Part shown: positions 1-6,288 of the stretch, one piece after another
Layout: the number at the start of each line of letters is the position of its first letter
Position numbering within the stretch: position 1 is the stretch's first letter
Assembly: GCA_051650265.1 (NCBI GenBank)
Contig: JBOFIR010000028.1
Span: forward strand, 1-7,494
Direction of reading: 5' to 3'
DNA: 7,494 nt
From: JBOFEH01 sp051650265
GTDB taxonomy: Bacteria > Bacillota > Clostridia > Lachnospirales > Cellulosilyticaceae
Notes under the pieces: model-generated
What the model was told of the DNA's origin: nothing
Database searches by the model: none
What the model saw: only the letters and a program-made list of their open reading frames with translations
Made by a program: the position numbers and the translations under genes

Positions 1-272
1 AACCCCACTGCTGCCACCAGTAATCCGATATGCACCATCAGGATCAGCGGCATCCCACACTGAAAGTACCAATGCTTCGTCTTATGTCTAAAGTAATTCA
101 TACCCACAGTTGTCCCAAGGCTTCCACCTATTAAGGCTACTGTAAAAAGCGTTTTCTCACTGATTCGGTATTTCTTTTGTACAGCGCGACGTTTATCAAT
201 GCCCATCACTGCAAAACCTATGAGATTGATCACGAGTAAATAGCTTCCTAGCACTGTTAGTAGCATCCCCAT
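1..272 (-). CDS. DUF1294 family small membrane protein (3' end cut by window edge)
   Basis: About 90 residues are visible and the reading frame is still open at the left edge. Family members are usually about this long, so little is probably missing. The protein shows the DUF1294 signature in order: a first membrane helix leading into NLIGFAVMGIDKRRA, then RISEKTL, GGSLG, FRHKTKHWYF and a final hydrophobic stretch around PLILMVHIGLL. The ATG at 272 is chosen because AGGAG (284-280) sits 7 nt upstream; the ATG at 266 would be 13 nt away. The gene starts 23 bp after the ArAE gene ends, on the same strand, so it is probably the last visible gene of the left operon. The family has no established biochemical role. 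Family assignment is confident; function is unknown. Confidence 0.85.
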   Translation of the reverse strand, partial: MGMLLTVLGSYLLVINLIGFAVMGIDKRRAVQKKYRISEKTLFTVALIGGSLGTTVGMNYFRHKTKHWYFQCGMPLILMVHIGLLVAAVG

Positions 273-295
273 ACGCCTTCTCCTCTATCTAATCT

Positions 296-1327
296 TTATT
301 TTTTGTGGGCCTTATACGCCTCTTCATATTGCCCCCGTTCTTGCTCTGTCAGACTCTCCTTGAAAGCGCGTTTGATCTCTAGAAAATGCTCGAGGTCATT
401 GAGAAACTGATAGAGCATCGCACGGTTCTCAAACTCTTCTCTTGTCTTCGGCAAAGGTGATTGTTTGAAATAAGTACGTAATTCACCCAGCTCTTCTAAG
501 AGCTGCTTCGCCGTCACCTCTCCCTTGATGGAACTAGCTACTTTGAGGGCAAAGTCTGCCACAATCTCTGTCTCTTGATACGTCATAGAGAGACGGCTAT
601 AATGCTCACGCATGTAGCTCATAATCTGAAGCTGCCTTGCCCGCATCCCAAAGTACTTCTCATAAGGAGATGCTGTAGCAAATAGATAATTGTTGGCATA
701 CTTATATGCTTTACCCTGAGCATCTATCACCTGATGCTCTAGCGCACGAAAGAGCTGCTCCTCGCCGATGGGGACTGCCTGGGCACGTAGACTGCTAGAG
801 AGTGCACAAAAGAGTTCGTACATCGCACCTTCAATACGTTGGCGGCACTGAGCAAGTTCGCCTTCGATACTTGGCATATAGAGGTTGAGCACAAGGGCTA
901 CACCAACCCCTACTGCTACAAGACCCATCTCATTGGCCATGATTGCGCCACCTACCATACCTTCACCCATAAGATGGGTCACCAGTACAGAAGCCATGAC
1001 AATCCCATCTGCTAGTTCAAAACGGGCTGCTATTGGGATAAAGATCAGCAGATAGATTCCAAATACTACTGGGCTATAGCCTAGTGTCACAAAAAGCCCT
1101 GCTGCAACAATAAGTGCAATCACAGTGGCAACAATGCGGCGCATCGCTAGTTCTACAGATTGGCGCTTGGTCGCCTGAATACTGAGTATCGTAATGATCC
1201 CAGCAGATGGCCAGTACATCAGTCCAATCAGCTTGGCAATGATCATCGCCAAAGCTGCACCAATCCCTGTCTTGAGCGTGCGCACCCCTATTACATGGCC
1301 TATTTTAAAACTTGAATACGATGCCAA
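296..1327 (-). CDS. Aromatic acid exporter family (ArAE_1/DUF939) membrane protein
   Basis: The N-terminal half (residues about 20-155) holds roughly six closely spaced hydrophobic segments, starting with RTLKTGIGAALAMIIA and including WPSAGIITILSIQ and TKRQSVELAMRRI, which are typical of the DUF939/ArAE_1 fold. The C-terminal half (about 157-325) is soluble and helical and includes TASPYEKYFGMRARQLQIM, matching the ArAE_1 C-terminal domain. Members are related to the p-hydroxybenzoic acid efflux family, but Bacillota homologues are mostly uncharacterised, so export of aromatic or other organic acids is inference. A GTG at 1336 would extend the frame by three codons, but it lies inside the only Shine-Dalgarno. 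The TTG at 1327, 8 nt after AGGAGG, is therefore preferred and gives 343 residues. The gene overlaps the upstream chrA gene by 23 bp, implying translational coupling. It ends in a charged tail, AYKAHKK. Confidence 0.87.
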   Translation of the reverse strand: MASYSSFKIGHVIGVRTLKTGIGAALAMIIAKLIGLMYWPSAGIITILSIQATKRQSVELAMRRIVATVIALIVAAGLFVTLGYSPVVFGIYLLIFIPIAARFELADGIVMASVLVTHLMGEGMVGGAIMANEMGLVAVGVGVALVLNLYMPSIEGELAQCRQRIEGAMYELFCALSSSLRAQAVPIGEEQLFRALEHQVIDAQGKAYKYANNYLFATASPYEKYFGMRARQLQIMSYMREHYSRLSMTYQETEIVADFALKVASSIKGEVTAKQLLEELGELRTYFKQSPLPKTREEFENRAMLYQFLNDLEHFLEIKRAFKESLTEQERGQYEEAYKAHKK

Positions 1328-1832
1328 TGACAGCACCTCCTACCAAATACACGATTGGATGCTTTTTAAACTTCTCTATCCCATACACTGCAAGAGCAAA
1401 GAGCAATACAACCTTGAACCACTCTGTCTGCTGCAATGTAACTTTGGCAACTTCTAGCCCTGCCACACCAATCAGTGCTGCCACTAGTGGTCTTATCCCA
1501 TCAAAAGCACCTCTTACAAGCTTGGCATTTTTGAAACGCTCAAAGAAGTGTGCAATGAGCACGATCACGATAATAGATGGAACCACTGTTCCTGCTACCG
1601 CAATCAAGCTCCCCCATATTCCTGCAGTCTCATAACCCATATAAGTCGCCGCATTGATCCCAATAGGACCTGGTGTCGACTCCGCCACTGCAATGATATT
1701 GAGCAGTTGCTGCTCTGTGATCCATCCATATCTAACCACCATCTCCTGTAAGAAAGGAATCGTTGCGAGACCTCCACCTATTGTAAAGAGGCCTGTCTTA
1801 AAGAATTCTAGAAAAAGGGTCAAATAAATCAT
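1305..1832 (-). CDS. Short-chain chromate transporter family protein (ChrA, second of pair)
   Basis: This is a 175-residue single-domain ChrA (PF02417) protein, the length expected for one half of a two-subunit short-chain CHR transporter. Family motifs are clear: FTIGGGLAT at 16-24, an amphipathic segment ending RYGWIT, STPGPIGIN at 52-60 with the conserved PGP and Asn, TYMGYETAG, VPS at 84-86, and the second-half segment RGAFDGIRPLVAAL (107-120). The remainder is hydrophobic. ATG at 1832 has AGGAGG (1847-1842) 9 nt upstream. The start overlaps the stop of the preceding chrA gene as ATGA, so the two are probably made in equal amounts and work as a hetero-oligomer, like the paired YwrA/YwrB proteins of Bacillus subtilis. 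Characterised relatives export chromate by proton antiport. Many short-chain pairs have no proven substrate, so chromate as the real substrate is uncertain. Confidence 0.92.
   Translation of the reverse strand: MIYLTLFLEFFKTGLFTIGGGLATIPFLQEMVVRYGWITEQQLLNIIAVAESTPGPIGINAATYMGYETAGIWGSLIAVAGTVVPSIIVIVLIAHFFERFKNAKLVRGAFDGIRPLVAALIGVAGLEVAKVTLQQTEWFKVVLLFALAVYGIEKFKKHPIVYLVGGAVIGIVFKF
1336..1341 (-). promoter_or_regulatory. Shine-Dalgarno of the ArAE gene, embedded in chrA
   Basis: AGGAGG on the minus strand (CCTCCT on plus) lies inside the last codons of the upstream chromate-transporter gene. The spacer to the TTG at 1327 is 8 nt, which is ideal, whereas the GTG at 1336 begins on the last G of this motif. 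The site therefore decides the start codon. Confidence 0.7.
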
Positions 1833-2377
1833 TGCTTCGCTCCTCCTTTCTCACGTGTGCTCATCATTCCGATCACCGCACCTGCGATTACCACCCATAC
1901 AGGTGAGATATTGATACAAATCAAGATTACCAGACTCCCCCAAAAGAGGATGTGACTGAGACGATCTTTCATAGCTTTCTTCGCCATCTGATACACTGTA
2001 TGTGCAATCAGCGCTACCACAACCACGCGGATTCCGCCAAAGGCGCGTTGCATAATCTCATAATCCATAAAGTTCTCAAAGAACATGGCAATGAGGGTAA
2101 TAATCACTATAGAGGGCGTTACCATCCCTAGTGTAGCTACAATCCCTCCCACAAGCCCTTTGAGCTTGTAGCCAATAAATGTGGCTGTATTCACAGCAAT
2201 AATGCCCGGCGTTACCTGCCCAATGGCATAGTAGTCTAACACCTCTTCATCGGTGGCCCATCCACGCTTTTCTACGATCTCCCTTTGCATCAATGGGAGC
2301 ATGGCATAGCCTCCTCCAAAAGTAAACCCACCTATTCTTGCAAATACAAGAAATAACTCTAATAAAACTTTCATCAT
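1829..2377 (-). CDS. Short-chain chromate transporter family protein (ChrA, first of pair)
   Basis: This is a 182-residue single-domain ChrA (PF02417) protein and the first partner of the short-chain pair. Visible motifs are GGFTFGGGYAMLPLMQREIV (residues 16-35), KRGWATDEE, VTPGIIAVNTATFIGY (55-70) with the conserved PG and Asn63, VTPS near 86-89, and RAFGGIRVVVVALIA (111-125). Several hydrophobic segments follow, up to a short basic tail. The start is either ATG 2377 or the adjacent ATG 2374. AGGGAGG (2387-2381) lies 3 nt from the first and 6 nt from the second, so 2374 may be used more, removing one Met. The gene lies about 17 bp after the Cache gene and overlaps the next chrA by 4 bp, so the transporter is probably cotranscribed with the sensor-like protein. 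Function as an oxyanion exporter is inferred from the family. Confidence 0.92.
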   Translation of the reverse strand: MMKVLLELFLVFARIGGFTFGGGYAMLPLMQREIVEKRGWATDEEVLDYYAIGQVTPGIIAVNTATFIGYKLKGLVGGIVATLGMVTPSIVIITLIAMFFENFMDYEIMQRAFGGIRVVVVALIAHTVYQMAKKAMKDRLSHILFWGSLVILICINISPVWVVIAGAVIGMMSTREKGGAKQ

Positions 2378-2394
2378 TAGCCTCCCTGATTTCT

Positions 2395-3495
2395 TTATTT
2401 ATTGTTCAGGTAATATTTCCAGTTGATCTCATGATCTAATTTCTTCATATTGTAAATAATAAGTTTTTTGATAAAAAATGCCACTGTGATAATCATGGCA
2501 ATACCTACTATCAATATATTGAGCTTGAGCCGCCGCATCGGTGCAAAAATCTCCACCAATGGGACAACGATCTGCACAATATAAGGATCGACATTAGGGT
2601 GGATAAAAACAGGTGCAAACGTCTTGTACGAGAGTTCACCGTCCCCTCCTGCACGCGCCTTCACCGCTGTGAATTCATAGGTCGCCATCGTTTGATCCAT
2701 CGCCGATTTCTCAAGAGGAATCATCTTATGCTCCTCATAAGGGTTTGTTCCTAAGAATTTCTTATCTGGATGCGCAATCACTGTACGATCTCTATCGTAA
2801 AGCACAGCATATCCCTTCTCATAAACCTTATAGCCTGCAATATAGTCTGTCAAACATGAAATTTCAAGATCTACGCCAATCACCCCACGCACTTCTCCTC
2901 CTACATCAAAAGGTATGCAGATGGAAATAACTCTTACAAACACACCTTTATACTTGTACGCAATAGCTGGTGTCACATAGACTGCATTTGTCTGAAGAGG
3001 GATCCTGTGGAAATCACTGGGTACACCTTCTAACTTGTGTGATACCAAAGTCTGCATGGCAATATCCCCATCTAGGTCATCTAGATAAGGTGCAAAGCGT
3101 CCCATATCATCATGCAACGGCGTATTCTTGAAAAACGCTGCGCCAGCAACCCCTTCAGGCTCTACAATAGCCCACGCCCCATAAAGCTGTGGGTATTCTT
3201 GTAGCATGATACGTAGTCCATTCACCAGCACTTCTTTCTCCTGGTCATCAATATATGGCTTGTCTTCTACTATATTTTTAAGCGTCTTTATTGAATGTAC
3301 ATAGGACTGCAAATCTTTCTCTAGTGTGAGCTGAATCGTCTGTGTGGTATCTTGTAGCTGCTTGAGCGCCACCTGCCCACTCCGTATACTGATATCTCTA
3401 AAGCTCATTACTGTCACTATCGTTCCAAAAATCATCCCTAAACATAACAACGGAATAAATAGCTTGGTTACCCAATTAATCTTTAATTTCCTCAT
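2395..3495 (-). CDS. Membrane-anchored double-Cache (dCache) sensor protein lacking an output domain
   Basis: This 366-residue protein has an N-terminal membrane helix (about 11-31), a large extracellular region (about 35-320), a second helix (about 325-343) and only about 20 cytoplasmic residues. The extracellular part fits dCache_1: YGAWAIVEPEG and RFAPYLDDLDG in the membrane-distal module, GVIGVDLEISCLTDYI joining the two, and YAVLYDRDRTVIAHPD in the membrane-proximal module. Such regions bind amino acids, organic acids or other small ligands in chemoreceptors, kinases and cyclic-di-GMP enzymes. Here no HAMP, methyl-accepting, kinase, GGDEF, EAL or HD domain follows; the frame stops at TAA 2397-2395 and the chrA start comes 17 bp later. 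ATG 3495 has GAGGAG 8 nt upstream. It is the first gene of the exporter operon. It may be a remnant of a chemoreceptor or a true ligand-binding accessory protein. Confidence 0.85.
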   Translation of the reverse strand: MRKLKINWVTKLFIPLLCLGMIFGTIVTVMSFRDISIRSGQVALKQLQDTTQTIQLTLEKDLQSYVHSIKTLKNIVEDKPYIDDQEKEVLVNGLRIMLQEYPQLYGAWAIVEPEGVAGAAFFKNTPLHDDMGRFAPYLDDLDGDIAMQTLVSHKLEGVPSDFHRIPLQTNAVYVTPAIAYKYKGVFVRVISICIPFDVGGEVRGVIGVDLEISCLTDYIAGYKVYEKGYAVLYDRDRTVIAHPDKKFLGTNPYEEHKMIPLEKSAMDQTMATYEFTAVKARAGGDGELSYKTFAPVFIHPNVDPYIVQIVVPLVEIFAPMRRLKLNILIVGIAMIITVAFFIKKLIIYNMKKLDHEINWKYYLNNK

Positions 3496-3533
3496 TCATG
3501 CGGCTCCTCATTATGTCAATAAATTCGTTTTTT

Positions 3534-3562
3534 ATTATACACCATTCTCCCATTTCTGGAAA
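3534..3562 (-). promoter_or_regulatory. Predicted sigma-A promoter of the Cache-chrA-ArAE operon
   Basis: On the minus strand TTTCCA (3562-3557) is followed after 17 nt by a perfect TATAAT (3539-3534). The -35 box matches TTGACA at four of six positions. The site lies about 40 bp upstream of the Cache gene start and is the only good minus-strand promoter in the divergent region. The -35 box overlaps an inverted repeat. Confidence 0.55.
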
Positions 3563-3564
3563 TG
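3551..3564. repeat. 6-2-6 inverted repeat CATTTC-TG-GAAATG, candidate operator
   Basis: This is a perfect inverted repeat with 6-bp arms and a 2-bp centre. It covers the whole -35 box of the minus-strand promoter and lies 33 bp left of the plus-strand -35 box. A repressor dimer bound here would block the exporter operon and might affect traX. No regulator gene is adjacent, and one short palindrome can arise by chance, so the operator role is inference. Confidence 0.35.
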
Positions 3565-3596
3565 CCTCACTCATGGGTTATCATCATTTTTTCATA

Positions 3597-3625
3597 TTGC
3601 TTATTCACGGATCTCTTTTTATAAT
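3597..3625 (+). promoter_or_regulatory. Predicted sigma-A promoter of traX
   Basis: TTGCTT (3597-3602) and a perfect TATAAT (3620-3625) are separated by 17 nt, the optimal spacing. The expected transcript starts near 3632, followed by AAAGGAGG (3644-3651) and the ATG at 3658. It is the likely promoter for traX and, if transcription reads through, for the L25-like gene. Confidence 0.65.
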
Positions 3626-3657
3626 CAATTTATAGCTTAATCTAAAGGAGGCAACTT

Positions 3658-4320
3658 ATGCTCAAACTTGCAGCAATCAGCTTGATGCTGATTGACCATA
3701 TCGGGGTCACTTTGATCCCAGAGACGGCCACACTTTACTGGATCTGCCGAATGATCGGTCGTCTCGCCATGCCTATTTTTTGTTACCAGTTAGCACAAGG
3801 TTTCTTACGCACCAAAGATCTGATGCGCTATGCAAAACGTATTGGCCTCATGACACTCGCTGCCCAAATCCCCTTTGCCTGGATGTGCTTTGGAATAAGG
3901 CCTAGCCTCATCTGGCTTACGTCATGGAACGTGGGTCTGACATTTCTATGTGCCATAGGCTTCTTGTGGTGCTTTAAGTCAGAGAAGTACCTGCTAGCAG
4001 TTCCTCTTTTGCTTCTTGCCAACTTTGCAGACTACGGACTTTACGGCATTGTTCTTGTTACTATTTTCTATTTTCATCACATCCATACCTATAAGTGGGG
4101 ACGAACCACATTGCTACTGATTGTTGCCAATCTCATTTTCTATGGCCTATCAGGATCACTCTTTTTGTGTCTGCTTCAGATGTTTTCTGTAGGGAGTATT
4201 TTACTCATCCTTATCTTAGAAGATAAATCTTTGTCCTTACTCCCTCGGACATTTTTCTATGCTTTCTACCCACTGCATATGCTGATTTTGGTCATACTAC
4301 GCGATATTTTTATGGCATAA
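3658..4320 (+). CDS. TraX family integral membrane protein
   Basis: This 220-residue protein is hydrophobic along most of its length, with about seven or eight predicted membrane helices. It carries the TraX (PF05857) signature: KLAAISLMLIDHIG at the N terminus, CRMIGRLAMPIFCYQLAQGF (residues 30-49) followed by RTKDLMRYAKRIG, then NVGLTFLCAIG, NFADYGLYGIVL, and FYAFYPLHMLILVIL at the C terminus. F-plasmid TraX N-acetylates pilin, and the family resembles membrane acyltransferases. Chromosomal Bacillota members such as this one have no known substrate, and no conjugation gene is nearby, so the name should not be read as evidence of plasmid transfer. ATG 3658 has AGGAGG 6 nt upstream and a strong promoter before it. 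The stop codon overlaps the left arm of a hairpin that reaches the start of the next gene. Confidence 0.9.
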   Translation: MLKLAAISLMLIDHIGVTLIPETATLYWICRMIGRLAMPIFCYQLAQGFLRTKDLMRYAKRIGLMTLAAQIPFAWMCFGIRPSLIWLTSWNVGLTFLCAIGFLWCFKSEKYLLAVPLLLLANFADYGLYGIVLVTIFYFHHIHTYKWGRTTLLLIVANLIFYGLSGSLFLCLLQMFSVGSILLILILEDKSLSLLPRTFFYAFYPLHMLILVILRDIFMA

Positions 4321-4378
4321 AATCCCTTAAAAGCTCGTACTTATAAGTATAGACTTAGGTCACACGAAAGGGGATTTT
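4319..4378 (+). terminator. Long-range hairpin and T-run between traX and the L25-like gene (weak terminator or RBS-masking leader)
   Basis: AAAATCCCTT (4319-4328) can pair over 10 bp, one of them G-U, with AGGGGATTTT (4369-4378). The right arm sits in a run of seven T residues (4375-4381). The stem starts within the traX stop codon, and its right arm contains the only Shine-Dalgarno of the next gene, whose ATG is at 4382. The 40-nt loop is long for an intrinsic terminator, but it holds a 12-bp palindrome TACTTATAAGTA (4338-4349) and an alternative 5-bp hairpin TAAGT-ATAG-ACTTA (4344-4357). It could end traX transcripts partially, mask the L25 ribosome binding site, or both. Confidence 0.45.
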
Positions 4379-4381
4379 TTT

Positions 4382-4921
4382 ATGCCAACCAAAGCTTTGA
4401 AGATGTCACACCGTTCTTTTGAGAGCACACTCAATCAGTTACGCCGCAAAGAGCTCATTCCAGGAATCATGTATGGCCAATCACTGAAGGAATCCATACC
4501 TGTACAGATTCCTTTAAAAACACTTCAACGCATCATTACCAATACATCTAATAGTACACTTTTTACGATCCATCTAGACGATACACCTTACGACTGTGTA
4601 CTCAGACACTACCAACCTGATCATCTACATAGCCAAATTCTTCACTTTGACCTCCAATACGTCAAACCTGGCGAAGTACTCAAGATGCAGATTCCTGTGA
4701 GCTATGAAGGCACAGAGATGTTTCGTGCACAGAAGCTTGTTCTTGAAAAAGCCATCGCCAAGCTTCCTGTAGTGGGCCCAATCGATGTCCTTCCTCAGTC
4801 ATTCTCAGTCAATTTAAGCAGTGCTCAAAAAGGTCACAAAGTACTCGCGGGTCATATTGTTTTACCAGAAGGCACCGAATTACTCCTTCATCCTGATACA
4901 ATTATCGCAACCATCCAGTAA
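4382..4921 (+). CDS. rplY: Divergent large-subunit ribosomal protein L25 / general stress protein Ctc
   Basis: This 179-residue protein has the two-domain Ctc/TL5 layout. The N-terminal L25 domain (about 5-93), which binds 5S rRNA in the family, includes LNQLRRKELIPGIMYG (residues 17-32) and ends with QILHFDLQYV. The C-terminal TL5 beta domain (about 98-178) includes MQIPVSYEG, LPVVGPIDVLPQSFSVNLS and HIVLPEGTELLLHPDTIIAT. It is divergent: the usual glycine- and arginine-rich stretch before LRR reads SFESTLNQ, and the usual GVK-GG turn after the first C-domain strand is absent. It also lacks the common pth/spoVC neighbour, lying between traX and a convergent kinase gene. It may be the cell's only L25 or a stress paralogue. 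ATG 4382 follows AAAGGGG about 8 nt upstream, separated by a pure T-run. The gene symbol follows the family; ctc is equally valid. Confidence 0.87.
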   Translation: MPTKALKMSHRSFESTLNQLRRKELIPGIMYGQSLKESIPVQIPLKTLQRIITNTSNSTLFTIHLDDTPYDCVLRHYQPDHLHSQILHFDLQYVKPGEVLKMQIPVSYEGTEMFRAQKLVLEKAIAKLPVVGPIDVLPQSFSVNLSSAQKGHKVLAGHIVLPEGTELLLHPDTIIATIQ

Positions 4922-4934
4922 TACCTTCCAAAAT

Positions 4935-4978
4935 GCACAAAAAAAGAACTTGTAACCACTACAAGTTCTTTTTTGTGC
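4935..4978. terminator. Strong bidirectional intrinsic terminator between the L25-like and kinase genes
   Basis: Two arms, 4935-4954 and 4960-4978, pair almost completely around a 5-nt loop ACCAC. The core is AGAACTTGTA/TACAAGTTCT, extended by seven A against six T and closed by GCAC/GTGC. Read rightward the T-run ends the L25 transcript; read leftward the A-run becomes T and ends the peptidase-regulator-kinase transcript. The last codons and the TAG stop (4961-4959) of the kinase gene lie inside the right arm. Confidence 0.93.
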
Positions 4979-6260
4979 TCCCATCTACAGGGCTAACAAT
5001 CTTGAGACAAAACGTCCTTTCATCTGCTTCAATAAAAACTTCACCGTCATACTGCGCCACGATTTCACGAATACTTTTCAGGCCAATTCCATGCCATTTT
5101 TTATCTTTTGTGGTCGCTAATTGACGTCTCATATCTGAAGCTTTATAAGCATTTGTAATACGTATAATCACATAACCTTTCCGCTCATAGAGTTCTAGTA
5201 CGATCTTACGCTCATCTATAGGAAGTTCCTTAGATGCCTCTATGGCATTATCAAAAGCATTACCTAATACCACACAGATATCTTGCGTACTCCAGTTGGT
5301 CTTTGCCACCTTACTCACTTGACAATTCAGCGGGATATCGTAGAGCTTACATAACTCATACTTTTGATTAATGATCGTATCCATGATCGGGTAACCCGTG
5401 ATATAACGAATTTCCGCTTCTTCTAACGCACGGCTAATCTTCTGCACATAGGCACGTGCTTCTTCTATCCGCTCTTTTTCCAAAAGATAGTCCAGTCCAA
5501 TCATCTGATTGTTGAGGTCATGTCTTACTTTACGTACAACCCCAAATGACTTTTCATTCTCTACCAGATATTTATATTGCCCCTCAGCTGCATTACGAAT
5601 CAGTGCATACTCATTTTCCTTCTGATACTGCTCTTTCAGTGTCACATAGGTATAGCAGTGAAAGAGGTTCAAAATCGCCAGTGCTGTGCATGCAACTAGA
5701 CTTGTTGCAAATGCAGTTGCTTCTATATCTGAGATTCCTTGAAAAGTCATAATCCCAAACACCAAAATAATAATACAGACGTTACTGAGAATAATGATTG
5801 TCCAGTACCCCCACGTTGTTGTTTTCTTAATTGGATTATCTTTGCTGATTGTACGTGTAATAACCATTACCAAAGTTGTGCAGACAAACCCTACCAAAGT
5901 AAGGTCTATCCCCGCAATCTGAAGCTGTGAACTAGAAAGTCTAAAAACTTCTGTGAACAAGGTAATCGTACTGATCTCTACACAAAATACCAAGACGTAG
6001 TAGACCACCATACGTAGGATTAATTGCTTCCACGGTGATTTGTAGACAAGTTTCCCCAGCAGTACCATTCCCGTACAAATCAATACCATCTTGTATGGCA
6101 ACAGATTGGTCACAAGATTTACAACTGCCATAATGCCTACTGCCCCCGCAATAAACCACTTGCTATAGGACGCACTCTTAAGATTAAGATTCAAGTCCAT
6201 ATAGCTCCCTAACACAAACCCTTCGAACACCGCAAGTAATAGCCTTAAAACTTCATTCAT
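4959..6260 (-). CDS. AgrC-like sensor histidine kinase (GHKL ATPase family)
   Basis: This 433-residue protein has about six or seven membrane helices in residues 1-206, a linker helix or coiled coil (about 207-240), and a cytoplasmic kinase core. Catalytic motifs are intact: the H-box VRKVRHDLNNQM with the phospho-accepting His247, the N-box GNAFDNAIEA (333-342) with Asn334 and Asn338, and the G-box WHGIGLKSIREIV (389-401). The short ATPase domain belongs to the HATPase_c_5/GHKL type of AgrC, ComD and related peptide-sensing kinases. ATG 6260 has GAGGT 6 nt upstream. The gene begins 28 bp after the LytTR regulator gene ends, on the same strand, and the two form a cognate pair. No agrB or agrD is visible, so a peptide ligand is only a family-based guess. 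The final residues KKNL are encoded by one arm of the transcription terminator. Confidence 0.93.
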   Translation of the reverse strand: MNEVLRLLLAVFEGFVLGSYMDLNLNLKSASYSKWFIAGAVGIMAVVNLVTNLLPYKMVLICTGMVLLGKLVYKSPWKQLILRMVVYYVLVFCVEISTITLFTEVFRLSSSQLQIAGIDLTLVGFVCTTLVMVITRTISKDNPIKKTTTWGYWTIIILSNVCIIILVFGIMTFQGISDIEATAFATSLVACTALAILNLFHCYTYVTLKEQYQKENEYALIRNAAEGQYKYLVENEKSFGVVRKVRHDLNNQMIGLDYLLEKERIEEARAYVQKISRALEEAEIRYITGYPIMDTIINQKYELCKLYDIPLNCQVSKVAKTNWSTQDICVVLGNAFDNAIEASKELPIDERKIVLELYERKGYVIIRITNAYKASDMRRQLATTKDKKWHGIGLKSIREIVAQYDGEVFIEADERTFCLKIVSPVDGSTKKNL

Positions 6261-6288
6261 TCTATAACCTCAGATCTTCTATAGTCTC

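Noticed and set aside
1194..1751. Open frames on the plus strand opposite the chrA and ArAE genes
   Set aside because: They lie antisense to clear family members, give low-complexity, Cys/Ser/Pro-rich translations, and match no family I recognise. The same applies to plus-strand frames opposite the kinase and regulator genes (about 5546-5930 and 6460-6963) and minus-strand frames at 3828-4022 and 5941-6159.
2377..2460. A frameshift that removed the Cache protein's output domain
   Set aside because: Only 17 bp separate the stop from the next gene, and no fragment of a receptor, kinase or GGDEF domain appears in any frame there. If the domain was lost, it was by deletion.
3344..3640. Plus-strand open frame crossing the divergent promoter region
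   Set aside because: It is antisense to the Cache start, ends between the traX -10 box and its ribosome binding site, and shows no recognisable domain.
3658..4320. TraX as evidence of a conjugative plasmid or integrative element
   Set aside because: No relaxase, type IV secretion, integrase or attachment-site features are present, and TraX-family proteins are common on Bacillota chromosomes.
4325..4360. A separate promoter for the L25-like gene (TATAAG or TATAGA as -10)
   Set aside because: No acceptable -35 box lies 16-18 bp upstream of either candidate; the AT-rich stretch is better explained by the hairpin.
6261..6288. Repeated TCTATA in the regulator-kinase gap as a LytTR binding site
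   Set aside because: The copies are too close and do not resemble the spaced direct repeats bound by LytTR proteins. The gap also serves simply as the kinase ribosome binding site region.
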